64,000 nucleotides of DNA from Bradyrhizobium sp. ISRA464 (GTDB lineage: Bacteria; Pseudomonadota; Alphaproteobacteria; Rhizobiales; Xanthobacteraceae), in contig NZ_CP094526.1 of the NCBI RefSeq assembly GCF_029910095.1, positions 2,852,001 to 2,916,000 on the forward strand, in the 5' to 3' direction. This document shows positions 30,105 through 38,358 of the stretch, piece after piece; position 1 is the stretch's first letter; each line of letters starts with the position of its first letter. The position numbers and the translations under genes are program-made. Below the pieces are notes generated by a model. It saw nothing but the letters and a program-made list of their open reading frames with translations, had not been told where the DNA came from and did no database searches.

Positions 30105-32588
30105 TCAGTGGGCGTGACGGAACTTGCCCCGTAGCTCGGCCAAGGCCCCTGCGAACGGATGAAACGTGAAGCTCACCGTGTGGTGCCCTGGGCGAAGAGC
30201 GACTGCCCGAAAGATGACGTTGGCCCTGAGGATGTCGCTCGGCTCGCCATCCACCGTTGCACGCCACCAGGGATGCCAAACGTCGTTGAGGAGCAGCAGG
30301 CCGCCTGACGGCGCGTCGACCTCGACGTCGACTCGTGTATTCTCATAGCGGATCAAGCGTGCTGTGCCGGGCGCCGCGCCAGCCGCGCTTGCACGCGGCA
30401 GCGCTGGCGCGCGGTCGAGCAGGACGGTGTGGCGCGGATCGACGTCCGTCGGCCAGCCATTGGTGAGAAGCTGATTGAAATCCGCGATGCGCCAGTCAGA
30501 GAGCACCATCACACGCGGCAGAGCGCGGGGATTCTCGTACACATAGGCGTCCGCCGTATGGGCGACGAGCGTGAGATCGCCGGGGGCAAGCGATGGATCG
30601 ACCTTCTCGACTGGCACGCCGACGGCGATGAAGCGCAGACCGAACAGATCGGCGAAGGCGGAGCGATAGGACGGAAATAGCGGCGAGAAGCGGCGCTGGT
30701 CATAATCCACCACCGTATCACCGACCAGGGTGGCGTCGTAGAACCACTTGAGGCGCAGCGGATTGTGCCCGAACACGTGGTCGCAGCCGTGGATCATACA
30801 CAGGTTCGGCCAATGATAGGCGATGCCGATCAGTTCGACGCGATCACGCCGGGCCGGATCTGACGCCGCCGCAAGCTTTGATTTCAGCAGCGCCAGCGTT
30901 GCGTTCCTGGTGTCGAGGCGCAGTGCATCGAATGTCGAAGCCGCCATAGCGGTGGAAATGTGCGGCGCATTGTTCCAGGCGAGGTCGACGGCGGAGAACG
31001 AGCTCAGCAGCAGCATGCCCGCAAGGAGCGAGAGACCGTTCAGCCAACGCGCGAGAACGAGCGCCACGACCGCACCGCTGGTGAAGACGAGCGCGGTGAC
31101 GACCGGCACGATCACCTGCGTGATGGACACGACGGTGTGGGCGAGCCACAGCGCCACTGCGACCAGCACAACCGGCATGGCCAGTTCGACTGCCCGCTGC
31201 GCACTGGTGGGTTGCGGTACCGTGCCTTCGAGCCAGCGATGCACGAGGTAGCCGGCGATGATAGCGAGCAGCGCCCCGATGACGAACGTCGCATCGGCAG
31301 GTCGCCGGTATAGCATCACCCCGGGCAACCATTCGTACATCGCATGGAAGACGGGCGTGTACCAGCCGAGTCCATAGAGCAAGACGATGCTGGCAGCGAT
31401 CGAGAAGAAGCGGATGTCACGCGACCAGGCGAGGCGGCGCACGATGCCAAACGAGACGATGACGACGAGCAGCAGGGCTCCCGAATAGACCAGACCCATG
31501 TTTTGCGCGAGCGAGAGATCAGCGCCGCCAAGCGCTGCTTTCCAGGACGACGTCGCCGGCCCCCAGTACTCGATGGCCGGGTCCATCGCGCCGTAGAGAT
31601 CGGCGAAAGCGAGGGTCAGCAGATGTGCCGGATGCAGCGATCCCTGGCCGGCGACCATCCAGCCAATCTCGGGCCGGTTCGAGCGTGCGGCGAGCAGAGC
31701 CGTCAGCGTGACCGGAACGGCCGCGATGGGGATGCCGACCAGGCAGCTGGCCGCGAGCGGTCTGATGCTCGCGTTGATGCGCTTGCGCCAATCGTCACCC
31801 GCGATCCAGTGGTACGCGACAAATCCGGCGAGGACGTAGAGCGAGATCAGCGCAACCTGATCCCGCCCCACGGCGAGCAGGCCGCCAAACACGCCGGCCG
31901 CCAAGCCGGCGCGCCACGACGAACGTTCGAGCGCGCGCGATAGCATCCAGAGCGTCAACGGCAGATAGACCAGGCTGACGATCTGGCCGGTATGCTGCAA
32001 TCGTGAATTCGCCGAGCCGCCGAAGGCGAAGGCGAGCGCAGCGACAAGCGCACCGGCCGCGTGCCAGCCGCGGTCGCGGAAATACAGAATGATGGCCAGG
32101 CCGCCGAGCAACAGATAGGCAAAGGTCAGCCCGTCGACCACACGGAAGCTTGGTTTCGGGTCGACGCAGGCGAGCAGAAAATGTAGCGGCGAGAAGATCA
32201 GCGATTGCGGATCGGAGATGAGCGGCCAGCCCCCGAAGACGTTGGGCGTCCAGAACGGCGACTGGCCATTCGCCAGCGACGTGGCGAGAAATTGCAACGG
32301 CGGCAGGAATTGCGACTTGGCGTCCCAGGGAATCGTGACGTGGCCGGATAGCCATGGCCATGCAGGCAACAGAAACGCGAGCGCGAACAGCGCGACGGTA
32401 AGGCCTAGCGGGAATTTGCCCGTCGAAACCGCCGGTCTGGCCCGCCGCCCCAAAGCGCGTGGCTCAGCACCGGCGAGCCACGGCGTCGCCTGGAAGGACG
32501 GCGCGGCCACGGGGTCGTCGATCCACGACAGCGACCGCGCTTCGCTCTCGGGTCCCTCGAGCGACCCGTCCCCAAGGTCGGTTCTCAT
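30105..32588 (-). CDS. YfhO-family polytopic membrane protein
   Basis: An 827-residue protein with a cytoplasmic N-terminal tail of ~55 residues, then about twelve to fourteen hydrophobic helices to residue ~560, and a periplasmic C-terminal domain of ~260 residues with a final hydrophobic-poor tail. The early WDAKSQFLPPLQFLATSLANG segment (key residues WD..Q..P...) resembles the acidic first loop of GT-C glycosyltransferases and YfhO proteins (PF09586), and GGLLLLNDVWHPWWRATVDG near the C-terminus is typical of YfhO. YfhO glycosylates teichoic acids in Gram-positives; here a role in surface glycan modification is inferred. It stands alone between thiD and a poorly coding stretch. Confidence 0.75.
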   Translation of the reverse strand: MRTDLGDGSLEGPESEARSLSWIDDPVAAPSFQATPWLAGAEPRALGRRARPAVSTGKFPLGLTVALFALAFLLPAWPWLSGHVTIPWDAKSQFLPPLQFLATSLANGQSPFWTPNVFGGWPLISDPQSLIFSPLHFLLACVDPKPSFRVVDGLTFAYLLLGGLAIILYFRDRGWHAAGALVAALAFAFGGSANSRLQHTGQIVSLVYLPLTLWMLSRALERSSWRAGLAAGVFGGLLAVGRDQVALISLYVLAGFVAYHWIAGDDWRKRINASIRPLAASCLVGIPIAAVPVTLTALLAARSNRPEIGWMVAGQGSLHPAHLLTLAFADLYGAMDPAIEYWGPATSSWKAALGGADLSLAQNMGLVYSGALLLVVIVSFGIVRRLAWSRDIRFFSIAASIVLLYGLGWYTPVFHAMYEWLPGVMLYRRPADATFVIGALLAIIAGYLVHRWLEGTVPQPTSAQRAVELAMPVVLVAVALWLAHTVVSITQVIVPVVTALVFTSGAVVALVLARWLNGLSLLAGMLLLSSFSAVDLAWNNAPHISTAMAASTFDALRLDTRNATLALLKSKLAAASDPARRDRVELIGIAYHWPNLCMIHGCDHVFGHNPLRLKWFYDATLVGDTVVDYDQRRFSPLFPSYRSAFADLFGLRFIAVGVPVEKVDPSLAPGDLTLVAHTADAYVYENPRALPRVMVLSDWRIADFNQLLTNGWPTDVDPRHTVLLDRAPALPRASAAGAAPGTARLIRYENTRVDVEVDAPSGGLLLLNDVWHPWWRATVDGEPSDILRANVIFRAVALRPGHHTVSFTFHPFAGALAELRGKFRHAH

Positions 32589-32825
32589 CTATGGCCCATT
32601 GTTTGGCGGAGGCGAGGCCGGGCCTGGATCACAACTCCGGGACTGCAACCGGCGAGCTCCCTTTTGCTATCCGCATGCCGGCTTTGCCTGTTTGGCGCAG
32701 AGCGCGCGCTGTCGCCACAACAGCGATTGCACTCCGCCCCCGACGGAGAGTGTACTCTGATACTGAGGACGCCTTAGCTAGCTGGGCCATTGCGCCTCAC
32801 GAAGGCTGGATATTACGGAATTTCT

Positions 32826-33230
32826 ATGGCGTCGCGCGGTGATGGCACGTTATTCAACTTCATTGAGCTTCTGGTTCACGGCGACAACATTGCGCGCGCA
32901 TTCCTTGCCGGTGGACCAAGCCTGATCGTTCTGGTTGACCCAGTGTTTTCTCCGCTGATGAAGATCGGCGACGCCGTTAGAGGCATCGCGCGAGCGCTTG
33001 AGTCTCACAATTTCGTAGTTCGCCAAGTACCGGCATCTGAAATATCTATACGATCACCCGGGGTAGATGACGGTCGTCGACCTCGTGGTGTTAACGCCGG
33101 AGAGGGCGTTCTCGATTACCGAGCTCATATTGCGGCTACCGGTCTGACCCGAAGTCGGCGCCTGTGGTCGTTGGGGAGCGACGCAGATGGCGCCGGTGAA
33201 ACGCTTCCGACTGAGCAGCTTGGCGCGTGA
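32826..33230 (+). CDS. hypothetical protein, possibly degraded
   Basis: A candidate of 134 residues with no recognised family. The first ~85 residues read like real protein, with alternating hydrophobic stretches (LFNFIELLVHG, SLIVLVDPVFSPLMKIGDAV) and codons fairly rich in third-position G/C. The last ~50 residues are Arg/Gly-rich and look like read-through of non-coding sequence. No good ribosome binding site precedes the ATG; an earlier in-frame start at 32790 is equally unsupported. The 5' part may be a remnant of a former gene. Confidence 0.3.
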   Translation: MASRGDGTLFNFIELLVHGDNIARAFLAGGPSLIVLVDPVFSPLMKIGDAVRGIARALESHNFVVRQVPASEISIRSPGVDDGRRPRGVNAGEGVLDYRAHIAATGLTRSRRLWSLGSDADGAGETLPTEQLGA

Positions 33231-33583
33231 GGATCGAGACCCGGCCAGAGCCAAATTGCTCGCAAGAAGAGGGCCAGCGTCGCTTGCCGGGTTCGCGACC
33301 AGCCGTGCCAACCCGGCATCTCCAGCAGGTGGCGGCCTGAAGAAAGACAATCAGCTAGGCGGACCTTTTCGGTGCAACTGTCGCACACGCCCTTCAGAGC
33401 CGCAAGCACCGGCCTCGCCTGTGATCGCAAACCCGCCGCCCCCTGCATCGTTACGCCGAAAGCGATGCCAACATCCTTCTCGTCGGCGTCGATACCGACC
33501 GGCCCAAATTGGATATGCACCCCGCCAGATATCGAGTTAAGTTCACGGTCCGATAAGCTGACTGCTTCGATAGGTCCTCTCAT
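33125..33583 (-). CDS. candidate double-glycine leader peptide (RiPP/bacteriocin-like)
   Basis: A candidate ORF whose N-terminus MRGPIEAVSLSDRELNSISGG fits, from residue ~9, the LSxxELxxIxGG leader consensus of peptides cut by double-glycine peptidase exporters (key residues Leu10, Glu14, Leu15, Ile18, Gly20, Gly21). GGAAGAG lies six bases before the ATG at 33583, a good ribosome binding site; an upstream ATG at 33589 is also in frame. After the GG comes a Gly/Asp/Val-rich stretch of ~35 residues. The remainder to 33125 looks non-coding, so the true gene may be frameshifted. No C39-type ABC exporter or modifying enzyme lies in the window. Confidence 0.35.
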   Translation of the reverse strand: MRGPIEAVSLSDRELNSISGGVHIQFGPVGIDADEKDVGIAFGVTMQGAAGLRSQARPVLAALKGVCDSCTEKVRLADCLSSGRHLLEMPGWHGWSRTRQATLALFLRAIWLWPGLDPHAPSCSVGSVSPAPSASLPNDHRRRLRVRPVAAI

Positions 33584-33925
33584 GACCATCTCTTCCGCCG
33601 CTGGGGTCAGGTCATCCCTGACGTGCCGCGGATCGTGACGGAGATTAGCGCTTACTGACTGTGATCTACGTAACATTTGAAATTGGCTCGCGACGGCCTT
33701 TTTCTTCGTCGCGCCGTCCGGGCAATGACGGCGGTTGAACCATCCGAGCGAACATCGAAGCAACCTGTGTTCCACACATCTACGCGCTGGCATGTCGCCA
33801 GATTGTCGCACGCCGCTGTTATCGGCAGTGAAGGGGCGTGCAACTGATTCTCGTTAACTTTCCGGGGGCCTTCGGTCGCGGGGATCGTCATCGCCTTGTC
33901 ACAGGAATCTGTTAGGTGCACAGGC

Positions 33926-34738
33926 ATGGGAAGTGACTCCTTGAGTGAAGAAAGCCCGGAGCGGCGCTTTCGCACTTTGTTCATCTCCGACGTCCATCTC
34001 GGAGCCCGCGGTTCGCAAGCCGACCGCCTGCTTGATTTCCTCCGCTCTCACGATGCCGACACGATCTACCTCGTTGGCGATATCGTCGACGGCTGGGCGC
34101 TGAAGTCGAACTGGTACTGGCCGCAGACCCACAACGACTTCGTGCAGAAGATGCTGCGCAAGGCGCGCAAGGGCGCGAAGGTGATCTACGTCCCGGGCAA
34201 CCACGACGAATTTCTGCGCAAATATTACGGCACGCATTTCGGCGGCATCGACGTGGTGGAAAACACCATCCACACCGGCGCCGACGGCAAGCGCTATCTC
34301 GTGATCCACGGCGACATCTTCGACCTCGTGGTGCAGAACGCGCGCTGGCTCGCCCATCTCGGCGACAAGGCCTACGACTTCGCGATCCAGATGAATCGCT
34401 TCGTGAACTTCTTCCGCAAGATGTTCGGCGTGCCCTACTGGTCGCTGTCGCAGTGGGCCAAGCTGAAGGTCAAGAAGGCGGTGAACTATATCGGCGCGTT
34501 CGAGGCGACGCTGGCAGGCGAGGCGCGGCGCCACGGCTGCGACGGCGTGATCTGCGGCCACATCCACTACGCGACCATTCATGACGAGCACGGCATCCGC
34601 TACATGAACTGCGGCGACTGGGTCGAGAGCTGCACCGCGCTCGCCGAGCATGAGGACGGCCGCTTCGAGATCATCACCTGGACCGATCCGGTGCGCCGCA
34701 TCGCGCCGGTTCCGCGAGTAACGGCGCGCGCTGCATGA
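33926..34738 (+). CDS. metallophosphoesterase, UDP-2,3-diacylglucosamine diphosphatase-like
   Basis: A 270-residue calcineurin-like phosphoesterase with the full metal-site set: FISDVHLG near residue 20, GDIVDGW near 48, GNHDEF near 89, HGDIF near 127 and GHIHYATIH near 208. Proteins like this are often labelled LpxH-like because of the ordered motifs, but in this group LpxH activity is often carried by LpxI, so the substrate (a lipid or nucleotide diphosphate) is uncertain. The ATG 33926 gives the best N-terminus. It overlaps the next glycosyltransferase by four bases (ATGA), which suggests a shared role in a glycolipid pathway. Confidence 0.85.
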   Translation: MGSDSLSEESPERRFRTLFISDVHLGARGSQADRLLDFLRSHDADTIYLVGDIVDGWALKSNWYWPQTHNDFVQKMLRKARKGAKVIYVPGNHDEFLRKYYGTHFGGIDVVENTIHTGADGKRYLVIHGDIFDLVVQNARWLAHLGDKAYDFAIQMNRFVNFFRKMFGVPYWSLSQWAKLKVKKAVNYIGAFEATLAGEARRHGCDGVICGHIHYATIHDEHGIRYMNCGDWVESCTALAEHEDGRFEIITWTDPVRRIAPVPRVTARAA

Positions 34739-35826
34739 CGCATATCCTGGTCGCGACCGATGCGTGGCATCCCCAGGTCAACGGGGTTGTCCGCACGCTG
34801 ACCATGATGGCGCAGGCGGCAAAATCGCTCGGTGTCGAGGTGAGCTTCCTCACGCCGGAATCGTTCCGCACCTTTGCGATGCCGAGCTATCGCGATCTCA
34901 GGCTGGCCCTGCCGTATCAAGCGAAGGTTGCCGGTCTGATCGCGGCAGTGAAGCCCGACAGTATCCATATCGCAACCGAGGGGCCGATCGGGCTCTCGGT
35001 TCGCCGCTATTGCCGCAAGCGCGGCCTGCCGTTCACGACGAGCTTCCACACCCGCTTTCCCGACTATGTCTCGGCGCGGTCGCCTGTCCCGGAATCCTGG
35101 ATCTGGCGCGCGCTGCGCTGGTTCCACAAGCCGAGCCAGGCGGTGATGGCGGCGACGCCGGCGCTGGCCGGCGAGTTGCGGTTGCGCGGCTTCCGCAACG
35201 TGGTGCTGTGGTCGCGCGGCGTCGATACCGCGCTATTCCATCCGCGCGATGTCGATCTCTGCCTGCCGCAGCCGGTCTATCTCAGCGTCGGCCGCATGGC
35301 GGTCGAGAAGAATCTCGAGGCCTTCCTCGATCTCGATCTGCCCGGCACCAAGGTCGTGGTCGGAGACGGCCCGGCGCGCGCGGCGCTGGAGCGGAAATAC
35401 CCGGAGGCCGTGTTTCTCGGCGCGCGCCATGGCGAGGAACTGGCCGAGATCTACGCCGCAGCCGACGTGTTCGTCTTCCCGAGCCGGACCGATACGTTCG
35501 GCCTCGTGCTGCTCGAGGCGCTGGCAAGCGGGCTGCCGGTTGCCGCTTTTCCGGTCACCGGCCCCCTCGACGTGATTGGGGCGGCTCCGGTCGGCGTGCT
35601 CGACGAGGATTTGCGCCATGCGTGCCTGGAAGCGCTGAGCATCCCGCGGCAGGCCTGCGTTGATTTTGCAGCGCTCCACACCTGGCAGGCGTCCGCGCGA
35701 GTGTTCATCGACCGCGCCCTGAACGTCCGGCCGGTGCTGCGCGACGGCGAGGGCGAAGCCATGGAGTTCGGTGCCGAAGAGCACCATTTCGGCGTCCTGC
35801 CGGCAACCCAGCCGACGCCGCGCTGA
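34735..35826 (+). CDS. glycosyltransferase family 4
   Basis: A 363-residue GT-B enzyme. The N-terminal domain has ATDAWHPQVNGVVRTL at residues ~7-22, typical of lipid glycosyltransferases of the GT4 group, then TSFHTRFPDYVSAR near 102. The C-terminal donor domain has YLSVGRMAVEKNLEAF near 182 and FPSRTDTFGLVLLEALASGLPVA near 248 (key residues E-x7-E). It is translationally coupled to the upstream metallophosphoesterase. It probably glycosylates a membrane lipid such as diacylglycerol or a related acceptor (inference from family resemblance). Confidence 0.85.
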   Translation: MTHILVATDAWHPQVNGVVRTLTMMAQAAKSLGVEVSFLTPESFRTFAMPSYRDLRLALPYQAKVAGLIAAVKPDSIHIATEGPIGLSVRRYCRKRGLPFTTSFHTRFPDYVSARSPVPESWIWRALRWFHKPSQAVMAATPALAGELRLRGFRNVVLWSRGVDTALFHPRDVDLCLPQPVYLSVGRMAVEKNLEAFLDLDLPGTKVVVGDGPARAALERKYPEAVFLGARHGEELAEIYAAADVFVFPSRTDTFGLVLLEALASGLPVAAFPVTGPLDVIGAAPVGVLDEDLRHACLEALSIPRQACVDFAALHTWQASARVFIDRALNVRPVLRDGEGEAMEFGAEEHHFGVLPATQPTPR

Positions 35827-35942
35827 CCGACCTCACGCCCCTTTGTTTTGACGCGTTTTCGTCACGCGAACCGGGCCCACTTCGCTTGAAAGCGCTATGA
35901 AGCGTCTTGCCGGGCTGTCCGCCAACGCGATAGAAATTGCGG

Positions 35943-36932
35943 ATGATGGAAAACGCCATAAATCCGCCCGTGGCTGCCGCGGACATCGATGCCGCCGCAA
36001 GGGTGGTCGCGCCGTTCGCGGTGCGTACGCCACTCCTGACCTTCCCCGTTCTCAACGAACGGGTCGGCACCAAGGTCTTCCTCAAGCCCGAGATGTTGCA
36101 GCGGACCGGATCGTTCAAGTTCCGCGGCGCCTTCAACAAGCTGGCCTCGATCCCGCAGGCAGTGCGGGGCGGCGGCGTCGTCGCGTTCTCCTCGGGCAAT
36201 CATGCCCAGGGCGTCGCGGCCGCGGCAAAGATCCTCAATATGCAGGCGACCATCGTGATGCCTGCCGACTCTCCCGTCACCAAGCGCGAGCGGACCAAGT
36301 CCTATGGCGCCGAGGTCGTGCTCTACGACCGGGACCGCGAGGACCGCGAGGCGATCGCCAACGGCATCGCCAGCAAGCGCGGTGCGACGCTGGTGCGTCC
36401 CTATGACGATCCCTTCGTGATCGCAGGGCAGGGTACCGCCGGCCGCGAGATCGCCGAGGACATGACGGCGCTCGGGCTGACGCCCGACATCGTCGTGGCG
36501 CCGGCCTCCGGCGGCGGCCTGATCGCGGGCGTCGCCACCGCGGTGAAGGCGAAGTTCCCGCAGGCCCAGGTGATCGTCGCGGAGCCTGCGGGCTATGACG
36601 ATCACGCGCTGTCGCTCAAGGTCGGGCACCGTGAGGCGCATCCGGTCGCTGCGCGCACCATTTGCGACTCGCTGATGGCGATGATGCCGGGCGAGCTCAC
36701 CTTCGCGATCAACAGCAAGCTGCTGGCGACTGGCGTGAGCGCCTCAGATGACGAAGTCGGCGCCGCGGTCGCTTTCGCCTATCGCGAGCTGAAGCTCGTG
36801 GTCGAGCCGGGCGGCGCCGTCGGGCTCGCTGCATTGCTGGCCGGGCGAGTCGACGCCAAGGGCAAGAACGTCGTCATCGTGCTCTCCGGCGGCAATATCG
36901 ACGCGGAGTTGTTCGCCAAGCTGGTCGCCTGA
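35943..36932 (+). CDS. threonine/serine dehydratase family protein
   Basis: A 329-residue fold-type II PLP enzyme. The cofactor lysine lies in TGSFKFRGAFNK near residue 60, the SSGNHAQGVA loop near 84 holds the substrate carboxylate, and GGGLIAG near 188 binds the PLP phosphate. It is shorter than biosynthetic IlvA because the C-terminal ACT-like regulatory domain is absent, so it is a catabolic-type threonine/serine ammonia-lyase or a serine racemase. In-frame start choices are ATG 35943 and ATG 35946. It stands alone and is followed by a hairpin. Confidence 0.88.
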   Translation: MMENAINPPVAAADIDAAARVVAPFAVRTPLLTFPVLNERVGTKVFLKPEMLQRTGSFKFRGAFNKLASIPQAVRGGGVVAFSSGNHAQGVAAAAKILNMQATIVMPADSPVTKRERTKSYGAEVVLYDRDREDREAIANGIASKRGATLVRPYDDPFVIAGQGTAGREIAEDMTALGLTPDIVVAPASGGGLIAGVATAVKAKFPQAQVIVAEPAGYDDHALSLKVGHREAHPVAARTICDSLMAMMPGELTFAINSKLLATGVSASDDEVGAAVAFAYRELKLVVEPGGAVGLAALLAGRVDAKGKNVVIVLSGGNIDAELFAKLVA

Positions 36933-36954
36933 GATGCTCGAACCAAATTGACAT

Positions 36955-36980
36955 GGGCAGAGCGTTGGTTCGCTCTGCCC
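36955..36980. terminator. hairpin terminator between convergent genes
   Basis: A perfect 10-bp stem, GGGCAGAGCG with CGCTCTGCCC, encloses TTGGTT. It lies 23 bases after the dehydratase stop. The following ATTGCTATTTG is only a weak T tract. It may also serve the opposing gene ending at 37030. Confidence 0.7.
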
Positions 36981-37029
36981 ATTGCTATTTGTGGCAATCG
37001 ATGTCGTCAGCGCATGAAGCCGCACGAGA

Positions 37030-38283
37030 TCATGAGAAGAACGCGATCTTCTCGGCCTGGCTCATGCGGCGGATCGGCGCGAGCGGGTCGTTGGCCGCGG
37101 CGCCCGGCCTTTTCAAGAGGCCGCTTGCGATGATCGTCGAGCCAAGCGAGACGGCGGCCACGGGAGCCGGAGTAGTTTGGATGTCAGCTTGCGATGGTGC
37201 CGGGGTCGCCGACGCCTCTGCAATCCGCGCGGCGGCCGCCGGCTGCGGTTCGATCATCGGCTCGGGGGCCCGTGCGAGCTCTGGCACTGGCTTGGCCGCC
37301 TGCACAAGCTCCGGCTCGCGTGTCGGCGCAGCGATGTCGGGCTCTGACGCCATCGCTTCAGCGGCGTGCATCTCCGCGACAAGCATCGCCTCGTCGTCGT
37401 CGATCGGATCGGGCGCGCCCATTTCCATTGCAATGAGGTCGAGCACCGCGTCGTCACGCGCGTCGGCGGCGGCCTCGTCGGCGAGCTCGGCGGCTTCGGC
37501 TTCGGCCAATGCGGCCTCGGCTTTTGCAAGTGCGTGCTCGGTCGGTTGCGCCACGGTAGCCGTCGCGAGGTCAACGCTCGGCGTCGCGGCGACGTCGTGA
37601 ACTGGCGCTGCTTCCGCGGCCACGATTTCGGGCTGGGCGCTTTCAGCTGCGCCAGCTGGCGACGGGGGGGCCGCGGGCGCCTCCGCGACCGCCGCCTCGG
37701 CAACAGCCGGTTCCGTCGCCGGCGCGGCCGCCTCTTCCGCGTTGAACTCGGCGAGCCGGCGGGTCAGCGCCGCGAAGGCCGCATCCACGACGGTCTTGGC
37801 CTCGTCGAGGGAGACCTGGGAGGCGCCGGCCTCGATGGCGCTGGCCTGCGAATCCATGATGTCGCAGATTCGGCCGTCATTGCCGATCTCGCGCAGCCGC
37901 CAGGAGATTTCCCGGATCACCCTCACGCCTTTGCGGATCGGCGCGAGCCTCTGCTCGAAACTGAGCTCATCGAGCGCGGCGATGGCGGAGGCTTGCACCG
38001 CCTCGACCGCGCCGCGCAGGGCGGCCAACGCCTGTTCCAGTTGCTCGTCCCTGAAAGCGTCTGCGGCAGCCTCTCGCTGCGCGGCAAGGCTTTCCTCGAT
38101 CCGCGCCACGGCGTCGAGCACCATGCGGGTATCGGCATTGCGGTTGCGCTTGGCGTACTCGCCGAGGAACCAGCGCCCCCGCGAGGTCTCCATGAAGGCC
38201 TCGCTGATCGCAGCATAGTCCTCCTCGCTCGGCTGGGCCGCGCGGGCGGAAATCGGCGACAGGGCGAATGCTTCTTCGGCCAT
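37030..38283 (-). CDS. conserved hypothetical protein with Ala/Pro-rich C-terminus
   Basis: A 417-residue cytosolic protein. The N-terminal ~190 residues are predicted helical and include GRWFLGEYAKRNRNADTRM (residues ~36-54), a motif found in alphaproteobacterial proteins of unknown function, followed by coiled-coil-like segments. Residues ~200-385 are of low complexity, rich in Ala, Glu and Pro, and likely disordered. The C-terminal ~35 residues (LGSTIIASGLLKRPG...PLAPIRRMSQAEKIAFFS, key residues PLAPI and KIAFF) look conserved again. The layout suggests two binding ends joined by a linker. The ATG at 38283 has GAAGAGAT upstream. It is divergent from the MFS gene. No function is assigned. 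Confidence 0.75.
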   Translation of the reverse strand: MAEEAFALSPISARAAQPSEEDYAAISEAFMETSRGRWFLGEYAKRNRNADTRMVLDAVARIEESLAAQREAAADAFRDEQLEQALAALRGAVEAVQASAIAALDELSFEQRLAPIRKGVRVIREISWRLREIGNDGRICDIMDSQASAIEAGASQVSLDEAKTVVDAAFAALTRRLAEFNAEEAAAPATEPAVAEAAVAEAPAAPPSPAGAAESAQPEIVAAEAAPVHDVAATPSVDLATATVAQPTEHALAKAEAALAEAEAAELADEAAADARDDAVLDLIAMEMGAPDPIDDDEAMLVAEMHAAEAMASEPDIAAPTREPELVQAAKPVPELARAPEPMIEPQPAAAARIAEASATPAPSQADIQTTPAPVAAVSLGSTIIASGLLKRPGAAANDPLAPIRRMSQAEKIAFFS

Positions 38284-38358
38284 CACAATCTCTTCGCGCA
38301 AATCACCGCGCGCTGCGCTAACGATCACCACGATATCGCGCGAATCGCAATTGAATTG

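Larger units (their letters stand above)
32589..33925. other. 1.3-kb region with weak coding signals
   Basis: No recognised gene lies here. Two candidate ORFs are listed separately: 32826-33230 on the plus strand and 33125-33583 on the minus strand, overlapping at their 3' ends. Base composition is lower in G+C than the flanks, and codon bias is weak or partial. It may be a graveyard of a small accessory locus. The promoter of the metallophosphoesterase should lie in the last ~250 bases. Confidence 0.5.
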
